Shown here one piece after another: positions 46,017 through 55,229 of a stretch of 64,000 nt of DNA. Position 1 is the stretch's first letter; the number at the start of each line of letters is the position of its first letter. This DNA comes from CAZAYP01 sp964489425 [NCBI: uncultured Verrucomicrobiota bacterium]. GTDB lineage: Bacteria > Verrucomicrobiota > Kiritimatiellia > RZYC01. The notes beneath the pieces were generated by a model, which made no database searches, was not told the DNA's origin, and saw only the letters and a program-made list of their open reading frames with translations. Location: contig CAZAYP010000019.1 of assembly GCA_964489425.1 (NCBI GenBank), positions 11,957 through 75,956 of the forward strand, in the 5' to 3' direction. Position numbers and translations under genes: made by a program.

Positions 46017-47144
46017 GTGAACGACCCGGCGCATATCCTGGTGGTGGACGATTTCCAGCAGCACGCGCTGGGCGTGGTGGGTCTGCTCAAGCAGCACGGC
46101 TATAATGCCCAGGCCCTGTTCAATGGGCACACGGTCCTGGACCTGATTGCCAAGCAAATCCCGGACCTCATCCTGCTGGATGTCATGATGCCGGCCATGG
46201 ACGGCTATGAGGTGTGCCAGCGCATCCGCGAGATCACCGGCCACCGCATCCTGCCGATTGTCATGTTCACTTCGCTCGATCCGTCCACCGAACGCATCAA
46301 GGGGCTGGAAGCGGGCGCCGACGATTTCCTGACCAAGCCCGCCAACGTGGACGAGTTGCTGATCCGCATCCGGTCCCTGCTGCGCGTCAAGCAGTACTAC
46401 GACACGGCGCAGGAGCAGGCGCAGCAACTCGCGGATTTGAACCGGACGCTGGAGCAGCGCGTTAGCGACCAAGTGACGCAGCTGGACCGGATGCAGAAAT
46501 TGAAGCGGTTTTTCTCTCCGCAACTGGCGGAGATGATCGTGGCCGGCGGCGCCGAGGATCCGCTCAAGAGTCACCGGCGCGAGATCGTGGTGGTGTTCCT
46601 GGACCTGCGCGGGTTCACCGCGTTCGCGTCCACCACCGAGCCGGAAGAGGTCATGACGCTGCTGCGCGAATATCATGCCGTGGTGGGCCGGGTGATCATG
46701 GCGCACCAAGGCACGATCGAGCGGTTCACGGGCGATGGAATCATGGTGTTTTTCAACGACCCGGTGGTCATCCCGCATCCCGCCGGCCAGGCGGTGCGCA
46801 TGGCCCTGGCCATGCAGGTGGAACTGGCCGGAACGCTCGGCAAATGGCGGCAATCCGGATACAACCTGGGCCTGGGCGTGGGCATGTCGCAGGGTTACGC
46901 CACCATCGGCGCCATCGGGTTTGAGGGCCGCCAGGATTACGGCGCCATCGGTCGCGTCACCAACCTGGCCGCGCGCCTGTGCGACGAGGCCAAGCCGGGC
47001 CAGGTCCTCACAGACAGCAAGACCCTGCGCCAGGTGGAGCAACTGGTGGACAGCGAGCCGGTCGGCGATCTGGAGCTCAAGGGCTTTGTCCGCCCGATCT
47101 CTACTTTCAACGTGACCGGGTTGAAGGCCCCGCCCGCGGGTTAG
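46017..47144 (+). CDS. Response regulator fused to class III nucleotidyl cyclase
   Basis: 375 residues from a GTG at 46017. The receiver domain has Asp11/Asp12, phospho-acceptor Asp55 (LILLDVMMPAMDGYEV) and Lys107 (FLTKPAN). A coiled-coil linker (~125-165, EQAQQLADLNRTLEQRVS) joins a class III cyclase with metal-binding VFLDLRGFTAFAS and GTIERFTGDGIMVFF. It should make cAMP or cGMP in response to phosphorylation; residues fixing the purine choice were not assessed. No kinase gene is adjacent, so its partner is unknown. The receiver-cyclase layout is known in this part of the tree. Confidence 0.92.
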   Translation: MNDPAHILVVDDFQQHALGVVGLLKQHGYNAQALFNGHTVLDLIAKQIPDLILLDVMMPAMDGYEVCQRIREITGHRILPIVMFTSLDPSTERIKGLEAGADDFLTKPANVDELLIRIRSLLRVKQYYDTAQEQAQQLADLNRTLEQRVSDQVTQLDRMQKLKRFFSPQLAEMIVAGGAEDPLKSHRREIVVVFLDLRGFTAFASTTEPEEVMTLLREYHAVVGRVIMAHQGTIERFTGDGIMVFFNDPVVIPHPAGQAVRMALAMQVELAGTLGKWRQSGYNLGLGVGMSQGYATIGAIGFEGRQDYGAIGRVTNLAARLCDEAKPGQVLTDSKTLRQVEQLVDSEPVGDLELKGFVRPISTFNVTGLKAPPAG

Positions 47145-47159
47145 CGCGGCGTAACCGCG

Positions 47160-48323
47160 TTAACCGAACAGCCCGCCGAGCATGCCTTTTTTCTGCTTTT
47201 CCTCGGGTACCAGGCGGAAGACCACGCGCCGGTCAATTTTATTGCGCAGGAGGAGTTCGCGCTTCTGTTCCGGGGCCACGTTGCCCACATCGCGCAGGAG
47301 TTCCTCGGCTTTCTGGGTGTGGTCCAGCAGGTAGTTTTCCTTGGCGACCTCCAGCAAGGCGCGCGCCTGGTTGATCAGGTTCGTCAGCTCGCGGGATTCG
47401 GTGACGATTTTCTGGCGTTGGTCATCCGGCAGGCTCGCGCCGGGCGCCCGCAGCTTGCCGTCCAACTCCTGCTTGGCCTTGGTGCCGTTATTGATGGCCA
47501 CCTGGAGATACTTTTGCGCCTCGCCGGACTCGCTCAGCTTGAGATAGATGCGCGACAGTTGCTGGAGCACCTGGTTCTCATCCAAGGCGCTTTCGATGCC
47601 CACCGATGCCCCCACGGCGATGTCGTAATACTGGGCTGCCGTGCGGATGTTGGCGACCTCTTCGAGCGATATATCCGGCCACTCCGCCTGCAACTGAGCT
47701 TGCAGCGCCTGCAGCTTGGGCAGGACCTCGTCCCGGATGTTCGGCCGCTCGTCCATGTCCCGCAGCAGCCAGGCAAGGCGCAGGTGGTAGCGGCCGAGGT
47801 TCAAGGCGTCTTTCTTCTTCATGTCCTCGAACTGCAGGAGGTAGAAGATCGCCAGCAGGTGCAGGCGGTAGGCTTGATAGAAGTCGAGGTTCTCCATGTC
47901 GATGTCCGCGCTGAGCGTTTCCACCACCTTGCGGAACCCCTCGTTGTCAGCGTACAGATCCGTCAGCGTTTTCTTGAAGCGCTCCATGCCCACGGACGTC
48001 TTCTTGAGGGGGTCGGCGAAGTTTTTTTGATCCGCCACAAAGTGGCACTGCGGGCACATCCACATGAAATAGAGCGGTGGGTGGAAACATTCCATGGACT
48101 TGCTGCCCCACTGGAAGTGGTGCGGCCGCTGGTCCGGATCCTTTTCCTGGGCGTAGTAGCGTGACCGGAACCGCAACAGGCTATGCTCGTGGTCGCAAAT
48201 CGGACACTTGATCGGAATGTGCGCGAATGGATCGAGCGGCTTGGCGGCGGCCGGCACCGCGGCGGCGGCGGCGGCTTGCTCGACCCGCGACTTCGAGATG
48301 TATTGGCGTTTCTGGTTTAACAT
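47160..48323 (-). CDS. DUF2225-family cytosolic zinc-ribbon protein
   Basis: 387 residues from the ATG at 48323, which has a GGAG nine bases upstream; the longer frame is unlikely. The N-terminal third carries a probable zinc ribbon, CPICDHEH (~50) and CPQCHF (~100), as in DUF2225 proteins. The remainder is helical and repeats tetratricopeptide-like pairs (LYADNEGFRKVVETLS, QQLSRIYLKLSESGEAQKYL). No export signal. The family's role is not established; a scaffold or regulator is plausible. It is convergent with the cyclase gene, and the DNA up to the next gene on the left holds nothing else. Confidence 0.85.
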   Translation of the reverse strand: MLNQKRQYISKSRVEQAAAAAAVPAAAKPLDPFAHIPIKCPICDHEHSLLRFRSRYYAQEKDPDQRPHHFQWGSKSMECFHPPLYFMWMCPQCHFVADQKNFADPLKKTSVGMERFKKTLTDLYADNEGFRKVVETLSADIDMENLDFYQAYRLHLLAIFYLLQFEDMKKKDALNLGRYHLRLAWLLRDMDERPNIRDEVLPKLQALQAQLQAEWPDISLEEVANIRTAAQYYDIAVGASVGIESALDENQVLQQLSRIYLKLSESGEAQKYLQVAINNGTKAKQELDGKLRAPGASLPDDQRQKIVTESRELTNLINQARALLEVAKENYLLDHTQKAEELLRDVGNVAPEQKRELLLRNKIDRRVVFRLVPEEKQKKGMLGGLFG

Positions 48324-48492
48324 GCGTTTGATCTCCGTTGGGTTTACAGGTCGGTTGGTATACCAAGAAGCCGGGGCCTGCGAAAGCGCATTTTTCTGTT
48401 TTTGCGGTTGGCGCAACTGCGGCAATCGCGCATCGCCTTCCGCACGGCCATGCGCTGAAGATCGCGGGTTCGCTGTGGTCAATGCCTGGGTC

Positions 48493-50040
48493 TTAGGGTT
48501 CTCCCAAGAGCAGATCCATCCAGGTCATGGCCCCGCTGGCCGAGGCCAGGGCGCCGGCCCCGCTGATGATGCTGGCGCCGTACCCGTTGGTGGCGGCTAC
48601 CCAGTAGTAGTAGTTTTGGCGGGCCGGCACGGTTTCGGTAAAGCAAGTTTCACTCGTCTGCCCAACCGCGCCGGCGGTGCCCGCGTCGTTGAGCAGGCTG
48701 CGCCAGACGACGTAGCCGGAGGCGGCCGCGACCGTCTCCCAGCAGATGCGCACCTGGTCAAGCCCCAGGAACGTAGCGGCGATGCCCGAGGGGGCGACCA
48801 GCGGGCTGTACTCGTAGGCGCCCATGTCCACGATGCCGCCCACCACGCGCGGATGGCCTGCCAGGTCCACGGCGGTGAACATCCAGCCCTCGTTGGTGCC
48901 GGTGTTGATACAGGGGGACCCGGGCTGCAACTGGTAGTCGCCGGCGGCGGCATTGACGAACAGCGGATCGTTCGTGATGTTGCCTGCGCCGATCGGCAGC
49001 GGCGTGGTGCAAGTGTTGGTGATGCTGGGCGCTCCCGAGAACTCACGCCAGTTCGCATTGGTCGGCGCGGCATTGCTCCACACGATGCAGTTGTACAGCG
49101 TGCCCCCGTGCGCCCCGCCACTAATCAGACCCGCCGAGTTGCCGATGAGGGTGCAGTTATACAACGTCCCGCCATAGTTTCCGCCCCCGAAACTCGCCGC
49201 GGTATTGCCAACGAGCCGGCTGCTGTACAGCGTGCCGTAGCACACCCCGGCGCCCACGGGCGCCGTGTTGCTGGTCAGCGTGCAATGGTATAGCGAGCTT
49301 TCCCAGGTGCCGCCGCCCGCGTTGCGCGCCGTGTTGCCGATAAACGCGCACCGTTCGGCGGTCATCCAGGCCCCGCCGCCGCCATCGTAGGCCGAGTTGC
49401 CGGCCAGGATACAGTCAGTCAGCAAGCTGAAATAGGCGCCGCCACCGTCGCCGTAGGCCACTGAGTTGTTGTAGATCTGGCAGTTATACAGGTAGCCATA
49501 ATTGACCCCGCCACCCTTCCAATAGGCCTGGCTGCCCGCGATGACGCAGTTGGAAATCATGGGAGCCGTGCCTTGTCCATGGCACCAGACACCGCCGCCG
49601 CAACCGTCGACGCTATAGGACCCCATGGTCGTGCCATTGGTCACGGTGAATCCGACCAGGGTGGAACCGTTGGTTATCCAGACGCCGCGAACGGCCGCCG
49701 GGCCTATGTTCGTTGCGGCTGAATGCCACGCCCCGGCGATCCGGGTATGTTCCGGCCCATTAACCGACCGGACCGTGATGGGCTTGTCAACCACCACGCG
49801 GTTGTTCAGGGTGTGGCCACCGCCCGCCGCGCGGCCGCCGGTGGCATAGGATCCATTGGTGACCAGCACCGTGTCGCCGGAGTTCGCGGCATCCACGCCA
49901 GCCTGGATGGTTTGCTTGGCCGTGGCCCAGCTCTGGCCGTTGGCCGCGTCGCTGCCGGTGGGCGCCACGTACCAGGTGGCCGCCTCGATGCTGCCGGCGC
50001 CGATGCAAAGACAAGCTACTTTGATTACGAATCTGCTCAT
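48493..50040 (-). CDS. Exported right-handed beta-helix protein with choice-of-anchor Q segment
   Basis: 515 residues from the ATG at 50040, with AAGGG eight bases upstream. Signal peptide FVIKVACLCIGAGSIEA is followed by TWYVAPTGSDAANGQSWA and a parallel beta-helix rich in GGG and NCxL turns. It shares SPCINTGTN and RVVGGIVDMGAYEY with the beta-helix proteins at 3830 and 12292, and an FnIII-like domain follows (~430-510). The chain ends TWMDLLLGEP, resembling the ends of the proteins at 3830, 23270 and 24774. It is probably an extracellular carbohydrate-binding protein. It is divergent from the CAP/FGE-like gene, with 229 bases between them that hold no clear promoter. Confidence 0.85.
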   Translation of the reverse strand: MSRFVIKVACLCIGAGSIEAATWYVAPTGSDAANGQSWATAKQTIQAGVDAANSGDTVLVTNGSYATGGRAAGGGHTLNNRVVVDKPITVRSVNGPEHTRIAGAWHSAATNIGPAAVRGVWITNGSTLVGFTVTNGTTMGSYSVDGCGGGVWCHGQGTAPMISNCVIAGSQAYWKGGGVNYGYLYNCQIYNNSVAYGDGGGAYFSLLTDCILAGNSAYDGGGGAWMTAERCAFIGNTARNAGGGTWESSLYHCTLTSNTAPVGAGVCYGTLYSSRLVGNTAASFGGGNYGGTLYNCTLIGNSAGLISGGAHGGTLYNCIVWSNAAPTNANWREFSGAPSITNTCTTPLPIGAGNITNDPLFVNAAAGDYQLQPGSPCINTGTNEGWMFTAVDLAGHPRVVGGIVDMGAYEYSPLVAPSGIAATFLGLDQVRICWETVAAASGYVVWRSLLNDAGTAGAVGQTSETCFTETVPARQNYYYWVAATNGYGASIISGAGALASASGAMTWMDLLLGEP

Positions 50041-50269
50041 TATATTTCCCTTAACTGATGCCGCGCAGGCTGGGCAGTTCCAACCACCCTCCGCAACCAC
50101 GCGAGAGCCTCTTGTATAGCTGGATATTGAAGAGCACCGCAAGCGTTTTACAAGGTCCGTGTCTGCGCTGGGTTCCGTATGCACTTGCCATCCAGATTGC
50201 GGCCAGTTAGGTTGCGCGTGGGTATGCCGCGTGAAACCATGCATCACCGTGTACGAAATGGAGTGTCGA

Positions 50270-52912
50270 ATGAAACCTGTTCAGGTTCGCTTCCTGGTTT
50301 GGCTGGTCTTGGGTTATTCGGGTTGGTTGGTCACCGCTGTGGTGGCGGAAGAATGTTTCATGGTCGATGAGCCGGTTTTCCTGAAAACAGGAATCCAGGC
50401 CTATCCCGCGGACCCAACCGCGGACATCGCGTGGTCTGCCGGATACAGCGGCGTGGCGGATATCCAGGCGGCGTTCAACAACGCCCGGAGCGTGGAAAAT
50501 TCGCAACTGGGCACTTCCGTCCCGGCGCTCACCATGCCGGCGCAGGCGGCGTGGGATGCGTACACGGATGGCGAAAAATGCCTCTGGCTGGTCAATCGCG
50601 AACGCCTGGACCGTTCCATCCAGGCCCTGAGCGGGGTCGAAGCCAACGTGACGGGTGTGGCGCAGTATTATGCCACCTACCTGCTCGCCAACAACACCTC
50701 GGGCCATGAAGCGGATGGCCGCACCCCCTGGGAACGCCTGGATGCCAATCCCGCCATCCATGTCTGCCATAACACCTTGAATATCTCAGAAAACCTGGCC
50801 TATTTCGTCACCACCGGTAGTTCCATTGCGTTGCCCGTGGAGCGCTCGGTGTACAACTGGATGTACAAGGACAAGAATTCTTCGTGGGGTCATCGCCACA
50901 TGCTGCTGTGGAATCCCTACAATGATGATAGCGGGCCTTCGGGAACAGAGGGGTTCATGGGGTTGGGCCGGGCCACGGGCGGGCCGTACCAGGGTAGTTT
51001 TACTGAATCTTACCCCCTTGCCGAGATCCTGGTCATGAACGTGTTCGATCCTTGTTCAACCTGGCCCTACGACACGCCGACGCCCACGCCCACGCCCACG
51101 GCCAAACCCAACATTGTGGAAGTCATCAACATCTTGCTGAATGCCACCCCCACGCCGACCCCCGCCCCCACGCCGACCCCCACGCCGACCCCCGGACAGA
51201 ACCCCAAGGACATGGCGCTGATTGATGAGGGAAACTTCGTGATGGGGTCCCTGACGAACCTGTTCCCGGGCGAAGGCATGTCCTGGGAGTGGCCCCAACA
51301 CACGGTCCACGTGGAGGCGTTTTACATGGGGAAATACGAGGTGACCAAGGCCCTGTGGGACGAGGTCCGGACCTGGGCCCTCGCCAATGGATATGGGTTT
51401 GAGAACGCGGGCGCAGGCAAGGCTGCCAATCACCCGGTCCACTCGATCAACTGGTATGACGCGGTGAAATGGTGCAATGCCTGGAGTCAGAAAGAGGGCC
51501 TGACGCCTTGTTATACGGTCAACGGCAGCATCTACCAGACTGGGAACAACAGCAACGTGGTCTGCAACTGGGCAGCCAACGGGTACCGCTTGCCAACAGA
51601 GGCCGAGTGGGAAAAAGCGGCCGACGGTGGCTATCAGTATACCCGGTTCCCGTGGGCCGACTGGAATATCAGCCACTTGCAGGCTAACTACTACGGGAAT
51701 AGCGGGACCTATGCCTATGACGATAGCAACGGGTACCACCCGACCTACAATGACGGCAGCGTGCCCTACAGCAGCCCGGTCGGGAGCTTTGCCCCGAACG
51801 GACCCGGACTGTATGACATGGCGGGCAACATGTGGGAGTGGGTGTGGGACTGGCATGCCCCGTATTACTACGCGGTCTCGCCCAATGCCGCTCCCACCGG
51901 GCCGGCCGGCGGTGCGCAACGCGTGCTGCGGGGCGGCGCCTGGAACTACCCGGCGGACCGGGCGCGCTGTGCGAATCGCCTGAGTTGCGACTACGCGGTC
52001 AACGAGCGCAACGACGAAGGATTCCGCTGCGCGCGCTCCGTGGGCGCGGTTCCCGGCAGCATGGTGTCGATCCCGCCGCCGGGGAGCTTCGTGATGGGGA
52101 ATGCGAGCAACGTGTTTCCCGCGGCTGACGGCCATCCGGACGAATTCCCTCAGCACACCGTGGAGATAAGCTCCTTCAATATGGATAAATACGAGGTGAC
52201 CAAGGGCCTGTGGGACGAAGTCAAGAACTACAACGGGGGCAGCGGCTACAGCTACTCCAACCCAGGCAGCGGCAAGGCGGCGAATCACCCAGTCCACACG
52301 GTGAACTGGTATGACGTGGTGAAGTGGTGCAACGCGCGGAGCCAGAAGGAAGGACTCACGCCGGTGTACTACACGGATGCGGGATTCAGCACGATCTACA
52401 AGACCGGCGAGCTGACGCCGTACGCGAACTGGGCCGCCAACGGGTACCGCTTGCCCACGGAGGCGGAATGGGAAAAAGCCGCCCGGGGCGGCGCGGCCAA
52501 CCACCGCTTCCCGTGGACTGACGTGGACACCATTTCGCACGCGCGGGAGAACTATTATGCGAGCTCCGCCTGGTACTATGATCTGAGCGACGGCGGATGC
52601 CACCCCGCGTATGCGACGGGAGCACAACCCTATACCAGCCCCGTGGGAGACTTTGCGCCAAATGGTTATGGGCTCCACAACCTGGTGGGGAACGTGACGG
52701 AATGGTGTTGGGACTGGTATTCGTCGAGCTACTACAGCACGTCTCCGGGCGTGGACCCACGGGGCCCGGCCACGGGCTCGCATCGCGCGCTGCGGGGCGC
52801 AAACTGGGCCGGCGACGCCAACGACACGCAGGTTTCGGCTCGGCGCGTTGGGGGCGCCACGCCGGACAGCGCGAATTTTTACACCGGCTTCCGTTGTGTA
52901 AAGTGGCCATGA
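50270..52912 (+). CDS. Exported CAP-domain plus double FGE-like protein
   Basis: 880 residues from the ATG at 50270, preceded by GGAG at six bases. A signal peptide (FLVWLVLGYSGWLVTAVVA) precedes a CAP/SCP domain (~90-260) with SGHEADGRTPWERLDA, NISENLAYF and SSWGHRHMLLWNPY. Next is a Pro-Thr-rich linker (~270-315) and two formylglycine-generating-enzyme-like domains (~320-600 and ~610-880) with YEVTKALWDEV, GYRLPTEAEWEKAA and MWEWVWDW. Neither has the CxxxxC active pair, so these are FGE-fold binding domains rather than sulfatase activators. The two FGE-like halves arose by internal duplication. Confidence 0.88.
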   Translation: MKPVQVRFLVWLVLGYSGWLVTAVVAEECFMVDEPVFLKTGIQAYPADPTADIAWSAGYSGVADIQAAFNNARSVENSQLGTSVPALTMPAQAAWDAYTDGEKCLWLVNRERLDRSIQALSGVEANVTGVAQYYATYLLANNTSGHEADGRTPWERLDANPAIHVCHNTLNISENLAYFVTTGSSIALPVERSVYNWMYKDKNSSWGHRHMLLWNPYNDDSGPSGTEGFMGLGRATGGPYQGSFTESYPLAEILVMNVFDPCSTWPYDTPTPTPTPTAKPNIVEVINILLNATPTPTPAPTPTPTPTPGQNPKDMALIDEGNFVMGSLTNLFPGEGMSWEWPQHTVHVEAFYMGKYEVTKALWDEVRTWALANGYGFENAGAGKAANHPVHSINWYDAVKWCNAWSQKEGLTPCYTVNGSIYQTGNNSNVVCNWAANGYRLPTEAEWEKAADGGYQYTRFPWADWNISHLQANYYGNSGTYAYDDSNGYHPTYNDGSVPYSSPVGSFAPNGPGLYDMAGNMWEWVWDWHAPYYYAVSPNAAPTGPAGGAQRVLRGGAWNYPADRARCANRLSCDYAVNERNDEGFRCARSVGAVPGSMVSIPPPGSFVMGNASNVFPAADGHPDEFPQHTVEISSFNMDKYEVTKGLWDEVKNYNGGSGYSYSNPGSGKAANHPVHTVNWYDVVKWCNARSQKEGLTPVYYTDAGFSTIYKTGELTPYANWAANGYRLPTEAEWEKAARGGAANHRFPWTDVDTISHARENYYASSAWYYDLSDGGCHPAYATGAQPYTSPVGDFAPNGYGLHNLVGNVTEWCWDWYSSSYYSTSPGVDPRGPATGSHRALRGANWAGDANDTQVSARRVGGATPDSANFYTGFRCVKWP
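51072..51197 (+). repeat. Hexameric Pro-Thr-coding linker repeat
   Basis: Tandem six-base units of the type CCCACG and CCGACC code for (Pro-Thr)n in two blocks (51072-51105 and 51144-51197) separated by an unrelated stretch. They form the flexible linker between the CAP and FGE-like domains and are prone to slippage. Confidence 0.75.
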
Positions 52913-53028
52913 GCCCGGCAGAACGGCGTTGAGCCGATCAGGACGTTCCGTGCTGGGCACCGCGACTCGCCAGCCTTAAAGATGGCGCGCGCGTCGCGGG
53001 TGCGCTTGGCGTTGGGGACAGCGCCGGC

Positions 53029-54087
53029 CTACTCGGGGTCCGGCCGCCGCACGCAGCGGAAGCCCTCGCGGCCATAGTAGTATACCGTGCAGCATAAATA
53101 TTCGGGCTGACGATACGACACGCGGCATTCGAAGGCGCTCTCCGAGCCCGCCCCACCGCGCCGGACACGATCATAACCGAAGTCAGGGCCCTGGGGATCG
53201 ACTTGTCGGGCGCTGGGATAATTGGAGTGGTAAAAGGCATCCCAACACCATTCTCCCACATTGCCGGCCATGTCGTACAAGCCGTAGCCATTGGGGGCAA
53301 AGCTGCCCACGGGACTGGTGTAGGGGAAGCCGCCGTTGGTGTAGGCGGGATACGTACCCCCAACCGGGTTGACATCATACGCATAGACAGGGTGGCCCTC
53401 GACCCATGCACTGCCATAATTGGCCTTGGCCCATGCAATATTGTTCGTGAAATCGGTCCAGGGGAACCGCGTGTCGGCCGCGCCGCCGCGCGCGGCTTTT
53501 TCCCATTCCGCCTCCGTGGGCAAACGGTACCCATTGGCAGTCCACCATACCCAGGAGTTGGTGATCGGCACGGAGTTTAGGCCTTTACAAACAGTGGCCG
53601 GGTTGTGGTTGGTGGTGCTATAGTAAACAGGTGTCAACCCCTCTTTTTCGCTGCGGGCGTTGCACCAGACCACCGCCTCCCACCATTGCACACTAGAGAC
53701 CGGGTGGTTGATTGCCTTGCCACTGTGCGGGTCGTTCGGCCAAAAGTCGTAGCCGTGGTTGGTGGCCCACATGTGAACGTCCTGCCACTTGGCCAGCGTG
53801 ACCTCGTAGCGGTCCATGAAGAACGTGCTCACGAACACCTGGTGCCGGGGCTTTTCGTCATCGAACCAGCCTTCGTTGAAGGCGTCGCCCATGGTAAACT
53901 CGCCTTCAGGAATCGTGACCATGCCTGCCGGCGTGGTGTCCGCATCCGCCAGCAACAAGGTGACGGGACCCACCACGCTATGGTTATCCGCAGCCAGAAG
54001 CTTCAGCGCCAAGCCAGCGAGCAACAAGATGCCCGCCAACAGCGCGCCGCGTGAAATCAACCTAACCGCCCTGAGGTTCCCGTTCAT
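53029..54087 (-). CDS. Exported single FGE-like protein
   Basis: 352 residues from the ATG at 54087, four bases after AAGGAG. The signal segment (ALLAGILLLAGLALKLLA) is followed by an FGE-sulfatase fold: IPEGEFTMGDAF, DRYEVTLAKWQDV, NGYRLPTEAEWEKAARGG, YGLYDMAGNVGEWCWD. The site that holds the first cysteine of the active pair in true FGE is occupied by other residues (RGGAGSESAFEC), so it is unlikely to convert sulfatase cysteines. It is convergent with the CAP/FGE-like gene, and the three FGE-like domains share the GYRLPTEAEWEKAA core. No sulfatase gene is present in this window. Confidence 0.85.
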   Translation of the reverse strand: MNGNLRAVRLISRGALLAGILLLAGLALKLLAADNHSVVGPVTLLLADADTTPAGMVTIPEGEFTMGDAFNEGWFDDEKPRHQVFVSTFFMDRYEVTLAKWQDVHMWATNHGYDFWPNDPHSGKAINHPVSSVQWWEAVVWCNARSEKEGLTPVYYSTTNHNPATVCKGLNSVPITNSWVWWTANGYRLPTEAEWEKAARGGAADTRFPWTDFTNNIAWAKANYGSAWVEGHPVYAYDVNPVGGTYPAYTNGGFPYTSPVGSFAPNGYGLYDMAGNVGEWCWDAFYHSNYPSARQVDPQGPDFGYDRVRRGGAGSESAFECRVSYRQPEYLCCTVYYYGREGFRCVRRPDPE

Positions 54088-54162
54088 ATTGCTCCTTGGT
54101 TGGGCTGATCTAACGCATATCAGTTGTTTCCCATACGACGCTGTGCGAGGCGCCTCCACCTT

Positions 54163-54192
54163 GGTCGCATGTGACCGGTTATGCAACATAAT
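54163..54192. promoter_or_regulatory. Two adjacent inverted repeats in a divergent intergenic region
   Basis: GGTCGCATGTGACC (54163-54176, one mismatched pair) is followed two bases later by TTATG-CAA-CATAA (54179-54191, perfect arms). They lie in the 283-base gap between the FGE-like and nitrilase genes, which are divergent. Operator sites are the simplest reading; no clear -10/-35 pair was identified. Confidence 0.4.
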
Positions 54193-54370
54193 AGGGCTGT
54201 ATTAAAAAATAGCGTCTCCCGCGTGCTGCTGGTCAAAACGAGTGTTGGGCACGCCAGAGCGCGTTCCCATGTTGCTGAACTGGTAACGTCCCTGGGTCGC
54301 CTCGTGCCTGTCGATTGTCTACCGTGCTAACGCATTGTTTTCCTGCTCGGGCCGCGTTACAACTGCGGGT

Positions 54371-55189
54371 ATGAATAAGAAAATCACGTTGGCATTGGCG
54401 CAGTTGGAGGCCGTGGCGGGCAACCCGGAAGCCAGCCTGGCATCGGCGGAAAAAGTTCTCGGGCCGGCGCGGGCGGCTGGCGCAGAACTGGTATGCTTCC
54501 CGGAAATGTGGGCCACGGGGTTCGACTGGCCGTACCTCGCCGCCCACGGCCCGGACTTGGCGCAGATCGTCGAACGTATGAAGGAGTGGGCCCGGCAGCA
54601 CCAGGTCTGGATCGCCGGCACGTGGCCGGCGGCGAACGCCCGTGGCGCGCTGGCCAATGCCAGCCTGCTGTTCAGCCCGGCCGGCGAGATCGCGGCCCGT
54701 TACGACAAAATGCACCTGTTCAAGCCCATGGGGGAGGGGCGCCACCTGGCCGCGGGCGGCGGGCCGGTTGTTTTTGATGCGCCCTGGGGCCGGACCGCGT
54801 TTGCCACTTGCTATGATATCCGCTTCCCGGAACTGTTCCGCGGCTATGCGCTGCGCAATGTGGAACTGGTAATCTTGCCGGCGGCGTTCCCAGCAGTCCG
54901 GATCGAGCACTGGCAGGTGTTGGCGCGCGCGCGGGCCATCGAGAACCAGATGTTCGTGGCTGCGATCAACGCCGTGGGCAGAGAGCCGGATGAGCATGCG
55001 CAAACAACGGTCTATGGCGGCAGCACCATGATGATCGATCCGTTGGGCCGGGTCATGGCCCAGGCCGGCGGGCAGCAGTCCATGACGCTCGTCGTGACCG
55101 TGGACCTGGCTGCGGTAGGCGAAATTCGGCAGCAGTACCCGGTGCTGGCGGATCGCCGGCCCGGCCTGTACGCGGGCGAGGTTCTGTAG
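54371..55189 (+). CDS. Nitrilase-superfamily carbon-nitrogen hydrolase
   Basis: 272 residues from the ATG at 54371. The catalytic triad of the family is visible: Glu45 (CFPEMWATGF), Lys113 (YDKMHLF) and Cys147 (FATCYDIRFPELFR). The pattern is closest to omega-amidase/Nit-type amidases, which hydrolyse alpha-ketoglutaramate or similar amides. It has no export signal. It is convergent with the small membrane protein gene at 55230 and divergent from the FGE-like gene. The substrate is not determined. Confidence 0.9.
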   Translation: MNKKITLALAQLEAVAGNPEASLASAEKVLGPARAAGAELVCFPEMWATGFDWPYLAAHGPDLAQIVERMKEWARQHQVWIAGTWPAANARGALANASLLFSPAGEIAARYDKMHLFKPMGEGRHLAAGGGPVVFDAPWGRTAFATCYDIRFPELFRGYALRNVELVILPAAFPAVRIEHWQVLARARAIENQMFVAAINAVGREPDEHAQTTVYGGSTMMIDPLGRVMAQAGGQQSMTLVVTVDLAAVGEIRQQYPVLADRRPGLYAGEVL

Positions 55190-55229
55190 GCCGCAGCGCT
55201 GTGCCGCCGCGTCGGTTTCCAGCCAGGCG

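Noticed and set aside
50270-54087. Sulfatase-activating function for the FGE-like proteins
   Set aside because: The catalytic cysteine pair is absent and no sulfatase gene lies in the window.
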